The notes under the pieces are model-generated. The model made no database searches and was not told where the DNA came from. It worked only from the letters and a program-made list of their open reading frames with translations. From NCBI GenBank assembly GCA_964030475.1, contig CAXIPT010000001.1, positions 9,024,086-9,088,085 of the forward strand: DNA of 64,000 nucleotides, read 5' to 3'. Below, one piece after another: positions 10,901-21,927 of the stretch. The number at the start of each line of letters is the position of its first letter. Positions within the stretch are counted from its first letter, which is position 1. Both the position numbers and the translations under genes were made by a program. This DNA comes from Tethya wilhelma. Its lineage: Eukaryota; Porifera; Demospongiae; Tethyida; Tethyidae.

Positions 10901-12870
10901 TCTTGATGATGCTATTACTTTGAAGCTCCTGCTTCGATAACTTTTCACCTATAGCATACAAAGGTTAGTAATACTGTAACAGGCCTCTCCCAGGAATGCC
11001 CCACCTTCTTCCATGAGTTGTGCTATTTGTTCATCTTTCTCTTTCAGCTGTTTGGTGAGCTCATCACCCTCACTTCGTTTCCTGCAAATAGTAACATTAT
11101 AGTCACTGAGGAAAGGTATTCAGAGTGTGTATTTGCATTGAGATGCTGTACTCCCAGCTCTTGCAATGGTTGAAAGATGCGAGGTAGTAACAAACAAGCT
11201 ACTCTGGAATGTGGTGCACACAACAGTAAGGAGTGAAGTTCAATAAACTTTCTTACATTTGTGTGTGTTCATCACGTTGAGCTTGGAGTTGCTTTTTAAG
11301 ACTATCTCTCTCCTGCAGAAAGATAAACCTAGTTCTTGTAAGACACATCAATGAGAAATGATGCCACAACCTAAATCTTTAAAGCAACTTCAAACCATGG
11401 AGGCAGAGCCTATCAAACAATAAAAACTACTCTACGTACAGGTGAGTTCACCAGTATGGGATAATGTCCACTCTGGAAAACCCAGCCTGCACATTCAGGC
11501 ACTAAATTTTGGCTGAGAAGCTGGTTTCCTCTCACAAATCATACATGAATGGACTTGCATATGTGCTGTACCTTCAAAACTGCTTGAAGCTTCTTTTCTG
11601 AAGTTGCAATTCTCCTTGTGAACTCACTCCTGAGGTCAGCTACATCACTCTCTCCAGCCTCCCTGGCCTCTGATAGCTCACTCTGCAGTGACTGGTTAGC
11701 TTCCATCAGAGAAATTGTTTCACGGCTCATATCCACCATCTTCAACTCCCTGGCTTCTAGCAGTTGACGGACATGTAACAACTCCTGTAGACATACGTAT
11801 GTGCAAAACATGTTAGCACAACACACTTCAATGAACCTTCTTGTTGACTCAGCAATTGCTAAGGCTGCATACGTTTACTAGTCTACCCTCCTCTGAAATG
11901 GAATGTTAACGCTACCTTTGTGCTGATAACAGCTGATCATTCTGTCTGTCCTTCTGCCGCAGTTTCTTGATGATGCTATTACTTTGAAGCTCCTGCTTCG
12001 ATAACTTTTCACCTGTAGCACACAAAGGTTAGTAATACTGTAACAGGCCTCTCCCAGGAATGCCCCACCTTCTTCCATGAGTTGTGCTATTTGTTCATCT
12101 TTCTCTTTCAGCTGTTTGGTGAGCTCATCACCCTCACTTCGTTTCCTGCAAATAGTAACATTATAGTCAATGAGGAAAGGTATTTAGAGAGTGTGTATTT
12201 GCACTGAGATGCTGTACTCCCAGCTCTTGCAATGGTTGAAAGATGCGAGGTAGTAACAAACAAGCTACTCTGGAATGTGGTGCACACAACAGTAAGCAGT
12301 GAAGTTCAATAAACTTTCTTACATTTGTGTGTGTTCATCACGTTGAGCTTGGAGTTGCTTTTTAAGACTATCCCTCTCCTGCAGAAAGATAAACCTAGTT
12401 CTTGTAAGACACATCAATGAGAAATGACGCCACAACCCAAATCATTAAAGCAACTTCAAACCATGGAGGAAGAGCCTATCAAACAATAAAAACTGCTCTA
12501 CATACAGGTGAGTTCACCAGTATGGGATAATGTCCACTCTGGAAAACCCAGCCTGCACATTCAGGCACTAAATTTTGGCTGAGAAGCTGGTTTCCTCTCA
12601 CAAATCATACATGAATGGACTTGCACATGTGCTGTACCTTCAAAACTGCTTGAAGCTTCTTTTCTGAAGTTGCAATTCTCCTTGTGAACTCACTCCTGAG
12701 GTCAGCTACATCACTCTCTCCAGCCTCCCTAGCCTCTGATAGCTCACTCTGCAGTGACTGGTTAGCTTCCATCAGAGAAATTGTTTCACGACTCATATCC
12801 ACCATTTTCAACTCCCTGGCCTCTAGCAGTTGACGGACATGTAACAACTCCTGTAGACATATGTACATGT

Positions 12871-12922
<52 letters not shown>

Positions 12923-14433
12923 CTATGAAATGTACATGTACATGAATAGCACACATGATACATGTGATATTATTATGAAAGCTCTTAACGTCAACTGACT
13001 CTTGTACCTTAGTTAAAGTCTCTATTTTCTCTTCACTACTCTTTGATGCTGCACCACTACCCTCAGGATCATCAGCCTGTTGAGGTGGAGAAGTACTTAG
13101 TTCCATAACATTCTTAGTCGTATCATCCTGAATTGGGACCATCTCAGCTGTTTCCTCAGCAGTTTCTGTCACTAGCAGGGCTGGCTCATCTTGGAGTGGT
13201 TCTTGAGGAGGCTCTGAAGGATGTAGTGTGGAGATAGTGTCCTCAGATGGCTCTTGGGGAGTGACATCAGAGTCTCCACGACTGTGAAGAGCTATAGATG
13301 ATGAGATGTGAGGGTCAATGGGTACTGGGTGTACATCACTGCTGGTATCAAGTTTATCGCTGTCTGTGTAATCTGATGAAGGTGGAATAGGAGTGGGTAC
13401 TGCTGGAGTGATTTGAGAAATATTCTCTGAACATTTATCATCACTAGATTCAGGTACCATTTCACTTTGAGCAACACTCGTTATCACGGTAGCACTGTCA
13501 TTGGAAGGAGTTTCAGAATTAGCTACATCATTGTTTTCTTTTGCTACTGAAGGTTCTGATACATTTTCCTCAGAGGTAGGTTCAACACTAGCTTCCTGTT
13601 CTTTCTTGGGTATTAATTTGTCAGCTAAAGGAGTAGAACTTGCTGTTGGCGAACTAAGTTTTGAATGAGAAACAGGAGTTTCGGTCTGAGCTTGAGTCTT
13701 CTTAGCTGAAGGAGTAGAAGTGCCATGTGGTTTCCTTTTCACTCTGCCCTTGCCTCCACCTGGTGATGGTTTGGGTGCTGCCACACCTGACAACTGCTGG
13801 GGTGTGCCCTTTCTCTTCTCAGGGCTGTTAAGGTAGGAGTTCCAGAAGGAGTCTCCTGTGCCCCATGTAGAGTCAAAGGAAGTTGCTGTGTTGACTGAGG
13901 TAGTGGATGATGGTGACTTGGACTCGTCGTTGCTTTGGTGTCCAGATGGTTTAGTACTTGATGGCAAGGGAGACTGTGTCCCTGGTGACTGGTGCTCCTT
14001 TGGAGATGAAGGACTATGGATTGAATGGTGATCATTAGATGGCTTTGATTTCACAACTGCAAATATAAAGCAAAACCATAGATTAGAAATTGGCAAAGTT
14101 TATAAATGAACACATTGAGCAGTGATACATGCACATAAAATGTATGTAGCTACTTCTACAGGAGCACAGCTAGAATACATATAGCAGGATTAGCACTTTT
14201 CTGAACTAATATTTAAGGAGGATCTGTCATCAAAAGTATATACATAAACCGTAGATCATAGCTGCTCTGTCTACACACAAGTTTACATTTCTAATTAATG
14301 CCCATTTACCTCCTTCATTGACAATCTCATCACTTTTCTGTTCTTCCTTGATGTCCAAAACTTTATCAATAGACTTCTGTGCCTGACTAAGCGCACTCTT
14401 GGCGAAGGAAAAACTTGAATTTAGCCAACTCAT
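7999..14433 (-). CDS. TMF1: TATA element modulatory factor 1 (golgin TMF1)
   Basis: TMF1 is a Golgi coiled-coil protein that tethers vesicles and binds Rab6. The start at 14433 gives MSWLNSSFSFAKSALSQAQK, matching the family N-terminus. Exons (high to low): 14433-14310, 14056-13008, a four-exon block, 10528-10443, 10384-10323, 10253-10189, 10129-9973, 9905-9813, 9755-9701, 9662-9540, 9293-9101, 9036-8967, 8907-8824, 8698-8618, 8562-8404, 8296-8171, 8118-7999. Exon 2 encodes the Ser/Pro/Thr-rich low-complexity region; the rest is coiled coil, ending in the family C-terminal motif LQMYGEKAEQAEELRLD. The four-exon block is present twice: 12850-12638, 12378-12323, 12145-12069, 12012-11916, and again 11784-11572, 11312-11257, 11081-11005, 10948-10852. 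With one copy the CDS totals 3090 nt, in frame, 1029 residues (human about 1093). With both, the frame breaks. Confidence 0.9.
9359..9430 (+). tRNA. Initiator tRNA-Met (CAT)
   Basis: This 72-nt sequence folds as a cloverleaf. It starts AGCAGAGTGGCGCAG and has the anticodon loop CCCATAACCC. It has GATCGAAACC in place of the usual GTTCGAATC, a hallmark of the eukaryotic initiator tRNA, and the closing acceptor strand CTCTGCTA. A T-run from about 9434 is a fitting RNA polymerase III terminator. It lies antisense inside a TMF1 intron. Confidence 0.95.
9434..9460 (+). terminator. Pol III T-run terminator after tRNA-Met
   Basis: A run of thymidines follows the tRNA by a few bases, as expected for RNA polymerase III termination. 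Confidence 0.7.
10745..11808. repeat. Tandem duplication unit 1 in TMF1
   Basis: This unit of about 1064 bp is followed directly by a nearly identical copy (11809-12870). It carries four TMF1 coiled-coil exons with intact splice sites. Differences between the copies are scattered single bases and small indels. Confidence 0.85.
11809..12870. repeat. Tandem duplication unit 2 in TMF1
   Basis: This is the second copy of the 1.06 kb unit, with exons of 213, 56, 77 and 97 nt. Their sum is 443 nt, not a multiple of three, so an extra copy shifts the reading frame. Confidence 0.85.
12871..12920. repeat. (GT)n microsatellite
   Basis: A nearly pure GT run in the TMF1 intron next to the duplication. 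It reads as a TH repeat in one antisense frame, which is not coding. Confidence 0.9.
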
Positions 14434-14620
14434 TCTTTTCTGGGTTTAGAGCGCTAGAAGGGCAATTCCTTACCCGAGTAATTCCATTGAAAGTGACGTA
14501 GCCTTAATGGTGGGGGCTTCCCCGTGTGTGAAAGCGCGTGAATCAGGAGCTAGCTGGATCTAGGAGAATCGAGTACAAGTTTTGTCAGCGTAAGGTTTGA
14601 AAGCAGATCATCTTATAACC
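14434..14620. promoter_or_regulatory. Divergent TMF1 / LUC7-like promoter region
   Basis: Only 187 bp separate the TMF1 start codon (- strand) from the LUC7-like start codon (+ strand). This interval must hold both core promoters and 5' UTRs, unless there are upstream untranslated exons. No TATA box is evident. Confidence 0.55.
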
Positions 14621-15227
14621 ATGTCAGCCAGAGAGCAAATGAGCAAGATGCTGGATCAACTCCTGGGTCAAAATAGACACGGTAAGTTCACAAACTCTTT
14701 CTAGAAACCTTGTTTCCATATTTAAAATTTCTACTATTTTTGCCTTGGTGTGTTTGTTTTGAATTTAACTCTCCTTGCCCCTAGTGTTAATTGACTCTTG
14801 TCAAATGTTTTCTTTGCTGTGGCAGAACACAGATATCTAAGACATTAGACTTGTACCTATATCTACAAATCATGATTGTATGTTGACCATCTGCTTTATA
14901 CCGTGAGTTATCATTCGTGAGTTACAACCTCAGATTTACGCTACACATGAACCTAGCTTATGAATTTGGGTGGCTATAGTTCAATCTGTATTCATTTCTT
15001 TGGTAGACATGCATATGCTTGTAATGTAGCCTTTGCTGTTAAATCTGAAGATTTGCCTGTCAGTAGTTATGTCGTACATAGGCTATAGCTGGTAATTAAT
15101 CGCTATACTGTGTGTCTTGTCCAGCATGCTGAGGTAAGTTGCTAAAATGGCATGCGAGAAATATTGAAGACAAGAGACAAATCTGTACCACTACTGCCTT
15201 GAGAACCATGTGTGAGATTTGAATACT

Positions 15228-15271
<44 letters not shown>

Positions 15272-15573
15272 CTATGTGTATCTATGTGTACTTGAATTAT
15301 TGTTGTACTGTAACTTGTGTATTTTGATAGTGTTGATAATTGTCATGGTTGGTTTTTCATTAAGTGTATATAATTTTCTCCAGGAGATGATGGTGGTCGT
15401 GAGAAGCATTTCACGGACAAGGATGTCTGTAGACCATTTCTGTTGGGAATATGCATCAATGATCTGTTCATTAATACTGTAAGTCACACACTAGTGTTGT
15501 TTACATTGTGAACTCACATGCATACTTATTAACCCTTGGTGCGCATGCGCAGCAGGGGTTATGGTAGTGGTTT

Positions 15574-15606
<33 letters not shown>

Positions 15607-18600
15607 TCCAACTATATCTCAAGAACGGCAGCTCCAGTCTTCAAAAGCGGCATACCAAGGTAAAATAATCGAGATTATCTTAAAAAATTACACAAAGAAT
15701 TTAACAAAAGCCTGTAGTTCCTGAGATATGAAGCTTTTCAGCCTCTTTGAGCGCTAAGCTTCGAGGCCACACCCATAATTTTGGGGGACGAGCCTGAGCG
15801 AGCTTCATAGCATAGACAGTAGAAGCTTAGCTACTGATATGAAATGGCCTGAGGTCCTTTTACAAAGCAACAAAAGCCTATAGAGACTGAAATCTGAGGC
15901 TTTTCAGCCTATCTGAGCTAAGCTTCGAGGCCACACCCATTCATCCTGTTAAAATTTTGGGGCAAGCATGAGGGGCGAGCCTGAGCGAGTCCCATAGCAT
16001 AGCTGCAGGCAGACCTGCTTATTGATACACACTCATCCAACTACATTATACAGACATAATTATACTGAATCTTATAAGTGTTTTATAGGTAATATAAGTA
16101 ATAGGCAATATATTATAGCAGTTTATTGTGTAGTCTAATATTATATTGCCTATGTACGCACCAAGGGTTATGCACCTTGGTGCCTTCATTGTTATTATTA
16201 TTAATTCTTTTCTACATCTTATCCCTGCAGCGTGCTGAATTACCTGAGTGCTCTAAGATTCACTCTGAAACACTGAAGGAACAATTTACAAGAGCTTCCC
16301 AAACAAGGGACTATCGTTATGAGGAAGAAGTGCTGTCCTTTCTCCAAGGCTTTCTGAGGGAGAATGACAGGAAGATTGAGGGAGCCAAGAAGAGGCTTGC
16401 TCTTACGCAAGAGACACCTGAACTGGAAGAGAAGGTATGTACACTACACTGGAATCATTAAGCCTCGGCGCGTGCGTAGCACGTGCAGAGGGTTACGGTA
16501 GTCGTTTTGTCTGTCTGTCTGTCTGTCTGTCTGTTCAATCGAAATCTCAAGAAAGACAGCTCTAGCTACAAAAGCGATAGTACTTACGTTCATAAATGTG
16601 AATGATCTTGTAGAATTACATTTTTTGCTGTCCAAAACGCTGTTGTTGCTGAGATTTGAGGCTTTTGTGCTTCTTTTAGCGCTTAGCTTCGAGGCCACGC
16701 CTACTGATTTAGTGTGCGTTATTTAGAATCAGAGCAATGCTCACTGCCACAACGATTTACTGCTGAGGCTACTGCTGCGTATAATCATGCATTGGCAAGG
16801 CTAATTCCTGTCTGTATATCCAAAGAACACTGACAGTGACTAACAGCAGCAGCAACACCAGTGCAATGCTGCTTGTGCTCTTGGAAAGACAAACAAAGGT
16901 TGGCTTGCTTTCTGCATGTATACATTTTTTAGTCTGCCTGCATGTGGCTGACTCAGGTCAATGACTTAGTAGTGAGAGTCTCAGGTCAGCTCCTGCCTAC
17001 AGGCTAGAATTTGAGGTTGGTTGGATGATGAGGTCATACATTCATGTTGTGCATCATGCTAGCTGTCAGTTGATTGCGCCGAGGCTTATGCACCTTGGTG
17101 CCTTCATTTTATTTGTAGCAAGTTATTCGCTATAATTAGCTACATGTACAAGTAGCTAAGGGACTGACAATGTCACGTACTGTTTTATTTACAGCAGTAC
17201 TACTAAAGCAAACATTTTATTTTAATTTTATGATTAAATGGTGACTTATGATGTTTATTGTAGATTGAACAAATCCATGATCTTGCTGTTCAAATTGGAC
17301 AGAAAGTTGCTAAAGCTGAAGCACTAGGTGAGTGAATACGGTGTGCATTTAAAATTTATCTGCCATGTGTGTGGGTGTGTGGGTGTTGGGGTGGGGTATG
17401 GGTATTGAGTGTGTGGATATTTGGCTGAGGGTGTGTGACTCATTGTTGGTCATTCCTCCAGGTGCTGAAGGTAATGTTGATGGGTCACTGGCTATGATGG
17501 CTGAGGTGGAGGAAGTCAAAGCAAAGAAGAAATCTCTTGAGGATGAGTATCATGCAGCCATTCCACGTCATGCTGCTCAGCAACAAAAGCTTCGTGCTTG
17601 TGAAGTGTGTGGAGCTTTCCTCAGCATGTACGACAATGATAGGCGATTGGCTGACCACTTTGGTGGCAAGCTTCATATTGGATTTGTCACTATTCGAGAA
17701 AAGATCAAGGCTTTGGAGGTTAGTTATAATTATTATTGTTGTACTGCATGTGTGTCGGAGTCTCTCAGCCTGTTAACGTTGTCTACTGTATACTGTGGTG
17801 ACCCTATCCACATTCCCAAGGTAATCCAATGTTACGAGTTGGTCCTTGAAACTAAAGTTGCATCTTTTGGGAGGAAAATTCCTTGAAATTTTCTGACACT
17901 GCTATTATTATTGTCTGCATAGTGTAGTCTCGTTCCCAGACTCCCTCCATGCTGCTATCATTGATTTATTTGTTGAAGATGATTAAGCAGCATGCAAAGG
18001 CTCTGGGCCGGAATAAGTCTGTGTATTGTGTACCAATTAATCTGAATGACCATCAATCATCTGTATGTTTAGGATTTGATCAAACTGAAGGAGGAGAAAA
18101 AAGAGAAAGAAAGGGAGGAGTACCAAAGAGAAAGAGAGAGAAGCAGGAATGAACGAAGGAGGAGTAGGTATGGGTAGTAACTTCATGACTCTAATCTAGT
18201 AAAGATTTTGTTGGTTTTTGTTGAGTTTTTTGTTTGTTTGTTTGTAGAAGTCCAGCTCGAAGACGCAGTCGTAGCCGAAGTAGAGACCGAGAACGGAGAA
18301 GAGATAGCTATAGAGAGAGAGACCGTGATCGAGAGAAAGACAGAGAGAGGAGGTCTCGAGATAGGAGGAGGGACAGGAGTAGGAGCAGAAGCAGGTATGT
18401 TCTAGAGCTAGTAGTATTGGGAGTGCAGTCATAATGTGCTTTGTGTGTCTGCTTGTGTGTTGTTTCATTAAGAGAAACATTCATTGATGGATATCTAACA
18501 ATCTTGGTACTTGTAGTAGTAGCCCCAGCTGATTCTCTGATTCCATATGATATTGTAGTAACTGCCCAAACGTTATTGCTACCTTTTTGGTAGAATTTGG

Positions 18601-19264
18601 CAGTGTTAGTTTTTCATGTGATATCATTTCACTAATTTATAGCTTCATGCATTTTAAGACTACTCGTTTTTCCTGTAAAAAATATTCTTAAGAGAGAGAG
18701 AGAGAGTGGTACCACCGATATATAGTCACATAGTGAATTTAAAGTACACAATGATACACACACAGTTAGCTATCAGATTGCTATTCATGTTTCATGGGAG
18801 TGACTCTGGACATAACTAGTCTGGGCACCAGACCCTTCCTTTTATTCCCCACCCCCCCTAAAACCTAGCAAGAAAGGGTCTGGTGTCCAGACTAGGACAT
18901 AACCAAAATTGATAAAGAGCTAGGATAGGCATCTTATTCCTTTGCCTAGCCTTGTTGTGGACTGACAGAAAGATTTTATCTGCTGACACATTGACAAACT
19001 TGAGAGGCTATATAGTACATCTGTTCCTGGTCATCTCTAGTCCCATTGTGTTCTACTTCTAGCTTTCTTAGAGCTCATAGAGTAGCAAAAAAAAAATATT
19101 GTAGTCAACAAAACTGGAGCACATTATGTGTTACTTGTGTTGATTCCATGGTGTAATTTGTATCCCCAGGGAGCGTCGAAGAAGGGACAGATCCCATTCA
19201 AGGTAGGGGGTGAAAAATATTAAAAATGATTATTTTACCAGTGTTGTTTTTTCATTGCAGGTAA
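14621..19264 (+). CDS. LUC7L: LUC7-like U1 snRNP-associated splicing factor
   Basis: LUC7 proteins bind U1 snRNP and help select 5' splice sites. Nine coding exons: 14621-14681, 15384-15478, 16231-16434, 17264-17327, 17462-17718, 18073-18167, 18248-18394, 19170-19202, 19261-19264. They total 960 nt and 319 residues, with all phases closing. Residues ~38-66 form the first CCCH-type zinc finger (VCRPFLLGIC ... CSKIH). Coiled coils follow, then the C2H2-type second finger (CEVCGAFLSM ... DHFGGKLHIGF) near residues 180-210, and an Arg/Ser/Glu-rich tail from about 258. Finger 1 looks closer to LUC7L3 and finger 2 closer to LUC7L/L2, so the exact paralogue is not settled. The last exon supplies only the end of one Arg codon and the stop. 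Two Helentron-like elements sit in introns 2 and 3. Confidence 0.9.
15229..15268. repeat. (GT)n microsatellite
   Basis: A GT run in intron 1 of the LUC7-like gene. Confidence 0.9.
15530..16190 (+). mobile_element. Helentron/HINE-like non-autonomous element, copy A
   Basis: The 5' end is TAACCCTTGGTGCG (15530-15543), and its exact reverse complement is at 16157-16170. It is followed at once by the hairpin GCACCTTGGTGC and a CTTCATT end. A GT microsatellite lies just inside the 5' end (about 15578-15606). Subterminal inverted repeats, an internal microsatellite and a 3' hairpin are the published layout of HINE/DINE-1 elements. It lies in intron 2 of the LUC7-like gene. Confidence 0.6.
16459..17108 (+). 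mobile_element. Helentron/HINE-like non-autonomous element, copy B
   Basis: The 5' end is TAAGCCTCGGCGC (16459-16471), with its reverse complement at 17076-17088. The same GCACCTTGGTGC hairpin and CTTCATT end follow. A (TCTG)n microsatellite lies at about 16509-16535. The subterminal repeat differs from copy A but the 3' hairpin is the same. It lies in intron 3 of the LUC7-like gene. Confidence 0.65.
18816..18895. repeat. 22-bp inverted repeat
   Basis: The arms at 18816-18837 and 18874-18895 pair with one mismatch around a C-rich spacer. It looks like a short foldback element in the last large intron of the LUC7-like gene. Confidence 0.65.
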
Positions 19265-20144
19265 TCTTCTGGCTGTATGGGAGCTGTTGAATGTCAACAG
19301 TTGCTAAGACTTTTGTAGACCTTGATACTAAGTCTTATTGACATCCATTATTATTATTATGATTGTACATACGTACTGAGATTATCATAACAATAATTTA
19401 ATTTATTGTTCTTCAAGTTAAATAGCCACGGTTTCAAACGTTCACACTATACTTATGAGTGGGGTGTGGTCGACTTATTGGCCTAGCAAATTAAATCATA
19501 TAGTAAGCTCCATGGATATCAATCATTTGCCACTATAGGAAGTGTACGTACAGATGCTGACTATGTAGTTTGAAAGTATAGTAATTGAGTAAAATCAGTA
19601 GTATTCAGTACATGTACCTAGATTGCGTTTGCTTAATAATTATATATACCTAATTTAAAGGATTTAAGGCTACCTTCAGTATTGGAGGTCGTATCAAACT
19701 GAGACATGCAATCATTAGCTTTCACTCAAAAGTTGGCATGATCTACACTCATCATTTCAAAGCTCATTAAATTTTCATTCTGATTTCAACTACACTGTAA
19801 GTTTAAAAAACATGCCTGTGTTTACAGAGCGGCCTTGTTTTGAAATTCTTTTCATTGTCCACATAATAGCCTTTCGAATTCTGCTTAAATTCATCCACCC
19901 ATCAAGTTCTTATGGGGAAAAAAACTATAAAATGCTGAATATTGCTGTAGTACATGCATAGCCTTATTATTGTTCATAAAATCATCACAGTTATATATGT
20001 TGCACGTACGTAAGAGAGCCATGATACATTATTATCCCATTTATACACACTATATTCATTACTATAAATTATTATTATTCATTGAAATCATGTGCTCAAA
20101 AATTAAGTACGTTTCTCAAACATCAATAGTAAAGAAGTTGAGTG
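19265..20144. other. Intergenic between LUC7-like gene and sulfatases
   Basis: This holds the 3' UTR of the LUC7-like gene and the upstream region of the first sulfatase. It is AT-rich, and I recognise nothing more. Confidence 0.5.
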
Positions 20145-21695
20145 ATGAAGCTGTGGAGCCTGTGGTTCTATCTCATTTTTCTCCTGCTTATAAGGAGTCA
20201 AGGATTTCACTGCAGCAGTGAAACCGGCAACTCATCCAGTGATGCTAAACCTCACATTGTGTTTGTAATGGTTGATGACTGGGGCTGGGCTAATGTAGGC
20301 TATCATCGCGACCCACCTACTAAAGAAGTCAGCACTCCCAACATTGACAGCCTGGTGAAAAATGGACTCGAGTTGGATCAAAACTATGTCTACCAGTTTT
20401 GCTCTCCATCTAGATCAGCCTTTATAACTGGCCGATATCCAATCCATGTAAATGATGTGAACTCAGACATTACACCTCACAATCCTAATGATCCAATATC
20501 AGGATATGCTGGTATCCCTCGTAACATGACTGGAATAGCATCAAAGCTAAAGGAAGCTGGTTATGAAGCTCACCAGGTTGGCAAATGGCATGCAGGAGGA
20601 GCAACTCCTGACCACATTCCAACAGGCCGAGGATTTGAAACATCTTTTGGGTATCTCAATGGTGCTAATGACTATTATACTGAAGTCCATCGCAGCTGTG
20701 GAAAGACACCTATTGTAGACTTGTGGGACACTGATAAACCAGCAACAGGAATAAATGGCACCGGGATGGACAACTATGAAGAAGCACTCTTTACAGAAAG
20801 AGTTTTTAAGGTTCTGAATGAACGAGATACCACAAAACCACTCTTCTTGTACTATGCTCCTCATCTCGTACATAATCCTCTGGAAGTCCCTCAGAGATAC
20901 TTGGACAAGCTAAATTTCATTGACGACCAAGCCCGCAGAAGTTACCATAGCATGGTTCTGTACCTTGATGAAGTTATGGGAAATTTGACTAAAGGATTGA
21001 AAGACAAAGGGATGTGGGATAATCTCTTACTAGTAGTTAGCAGTGATAATGGCGGGCCTTTGTATGCTGGTGCGAACAATTTCCCATTAAAAGGCAGTAA
21101 ATTTTCTGACTGGCAAGGTGGTGTTCGTGTCAATGGCTTTGTGTCTGGTGGATACCTTCCAGAGAAGATGAGAGGTCAAAAGACAGAAGGGTACATTCAC
21201 ATAGCTGACTGGTATGCTACATTCTGTGCCATTGCTGGTGTTGACCCAACAGACAAGGTAGCAGCTAAAGCCAAACTCCCACCAATTGACAGTCTCAACA
21301 TGTGGCCTCTAATCTCTGGAGAAAACTCCACCTCACCTCGTACTGACATCCCTCTCAGTCATGCTACACTTATCAGTGGGGACTATAAAATAATCACTAA
21401 TTCTTTGAAATATAGTGCTTGGACTGGACCACAATTTCCAAACACAACTTCCAATAGAAAAGAAGTTGATCTAAAAGAAGACTGTGGTGATGGGTGCATC
21501 TATAACATTAAAGAGGACCCAAATGAATATGAAAATCTTGCAACAAAAATGCCCAAAATATTAGGAGACATGCAACAAAAACTTAAAAAGTATCAAGAGA
21601 GTTACTTTAATCCTGATCGTGGTAAATCCTGGCCTGGGGCATGTGAATGTGCACTAAATAAATATGGAGAATTTTGGGGCCCATTTTTACCATAA
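20145..21695 (+). CDS. Secreted arylsulfatase (B-type), tandem copy 1
   Basis: The enzyme should hydrolyse sulfate esters, probably on sulfated polysaccharides. It is a single exon of 516 residues from the ATG at 20145 (the frame upstream has only a GTG), with a hydrophobic signal peptide (LWFYLIFLLL). The sulfatase domain starts near residue 36 with the metal-binding DDWGW motif. CSPSR at residues 86-90 is the site where Cys is converted to formylglycine. GKWHAGG is the second signature; the usual form is GKWHLG. Later metal and substrate residues lie in SSDNGG. The C-terminus is Cys-rich and ends FWGPFLP. Two close copies follow in the same direction, spaced about 230 bp. Family and activity are well supported; the natural substrate is unknown. 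Confidence 0.92.
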   Translation: MKLWSLWFYLIFLLLIRSQGFHCSSETGNSSSDAKPHIVFVMVDDWGWANVGYHRDPPTKEVSTPNIDSLVKNGLELDQNYVYQFCSPSRSAFITGRYPIHVNDVNSDITPHNPNDPISGYAGIPRNMTGIASKLKEAGYEAHQVGKWHAGGATPDHIPTGRGFETSFGYLNGANDYYTEVHRSCGKTPIVDLWDTDKPATGINGTGMDNYEEALFTERVFKVLNERDTTKPLFLYYAPHLVHNPLEVPQRYLDKLNFIDDQARRSYHSMVLYLDEVMGNLTKGLKDKGMWDNLLLVVSSDNGGPLYAGANNFPLKGSKFSDWQGGVRVNGFVSGGYLPEKMRGQKTEGYIHIADWYATFCAIAGVDPTDKVAAKAKLPPIDSLNMWPLISGENSTSPRTDIPLSHATLISGDYKIITNSLKYSAWTGPQFPNTTSNRKEVDLKEDCGDGCIYNIKEDPNEYENLATKMPKILGDMQQKLKKYQESYFNPDRGKSWPGACECALNKYGEFWGPFLP

Positions 21696-21927
21696 AAATT
21701 AACAATTTTATCTTAGCAACATGTTGAGTTATGCAACACCATTATAATTATTGTAGCCATAGTTATAAACATAATTATGTACCCCCAAAAAGTTGTTACT
21801 TTTTATACAATACTTTTGACTTATGCCCATATTCATATGGGGATTTTATAATAGTGTTCATATTCATTGAAGTCTTATGACTATATTGTGCATTATGGTA
21901 CATGGTGGAATGCAGTAAACTTTGACC

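Noticed and set aside
12786..13007. Extension of the TMF1 exon 2 frame past 13008 to 12786
   Set aside because: A GT donor at 13007 and the phase-0 fit to the exon at 12850 show that the extension is intron, including a GT repeat.
20547..20873. Minus-strand frames repeated in all three sulfatases
   Set aside because: They recur only because the sense genes are near copies.
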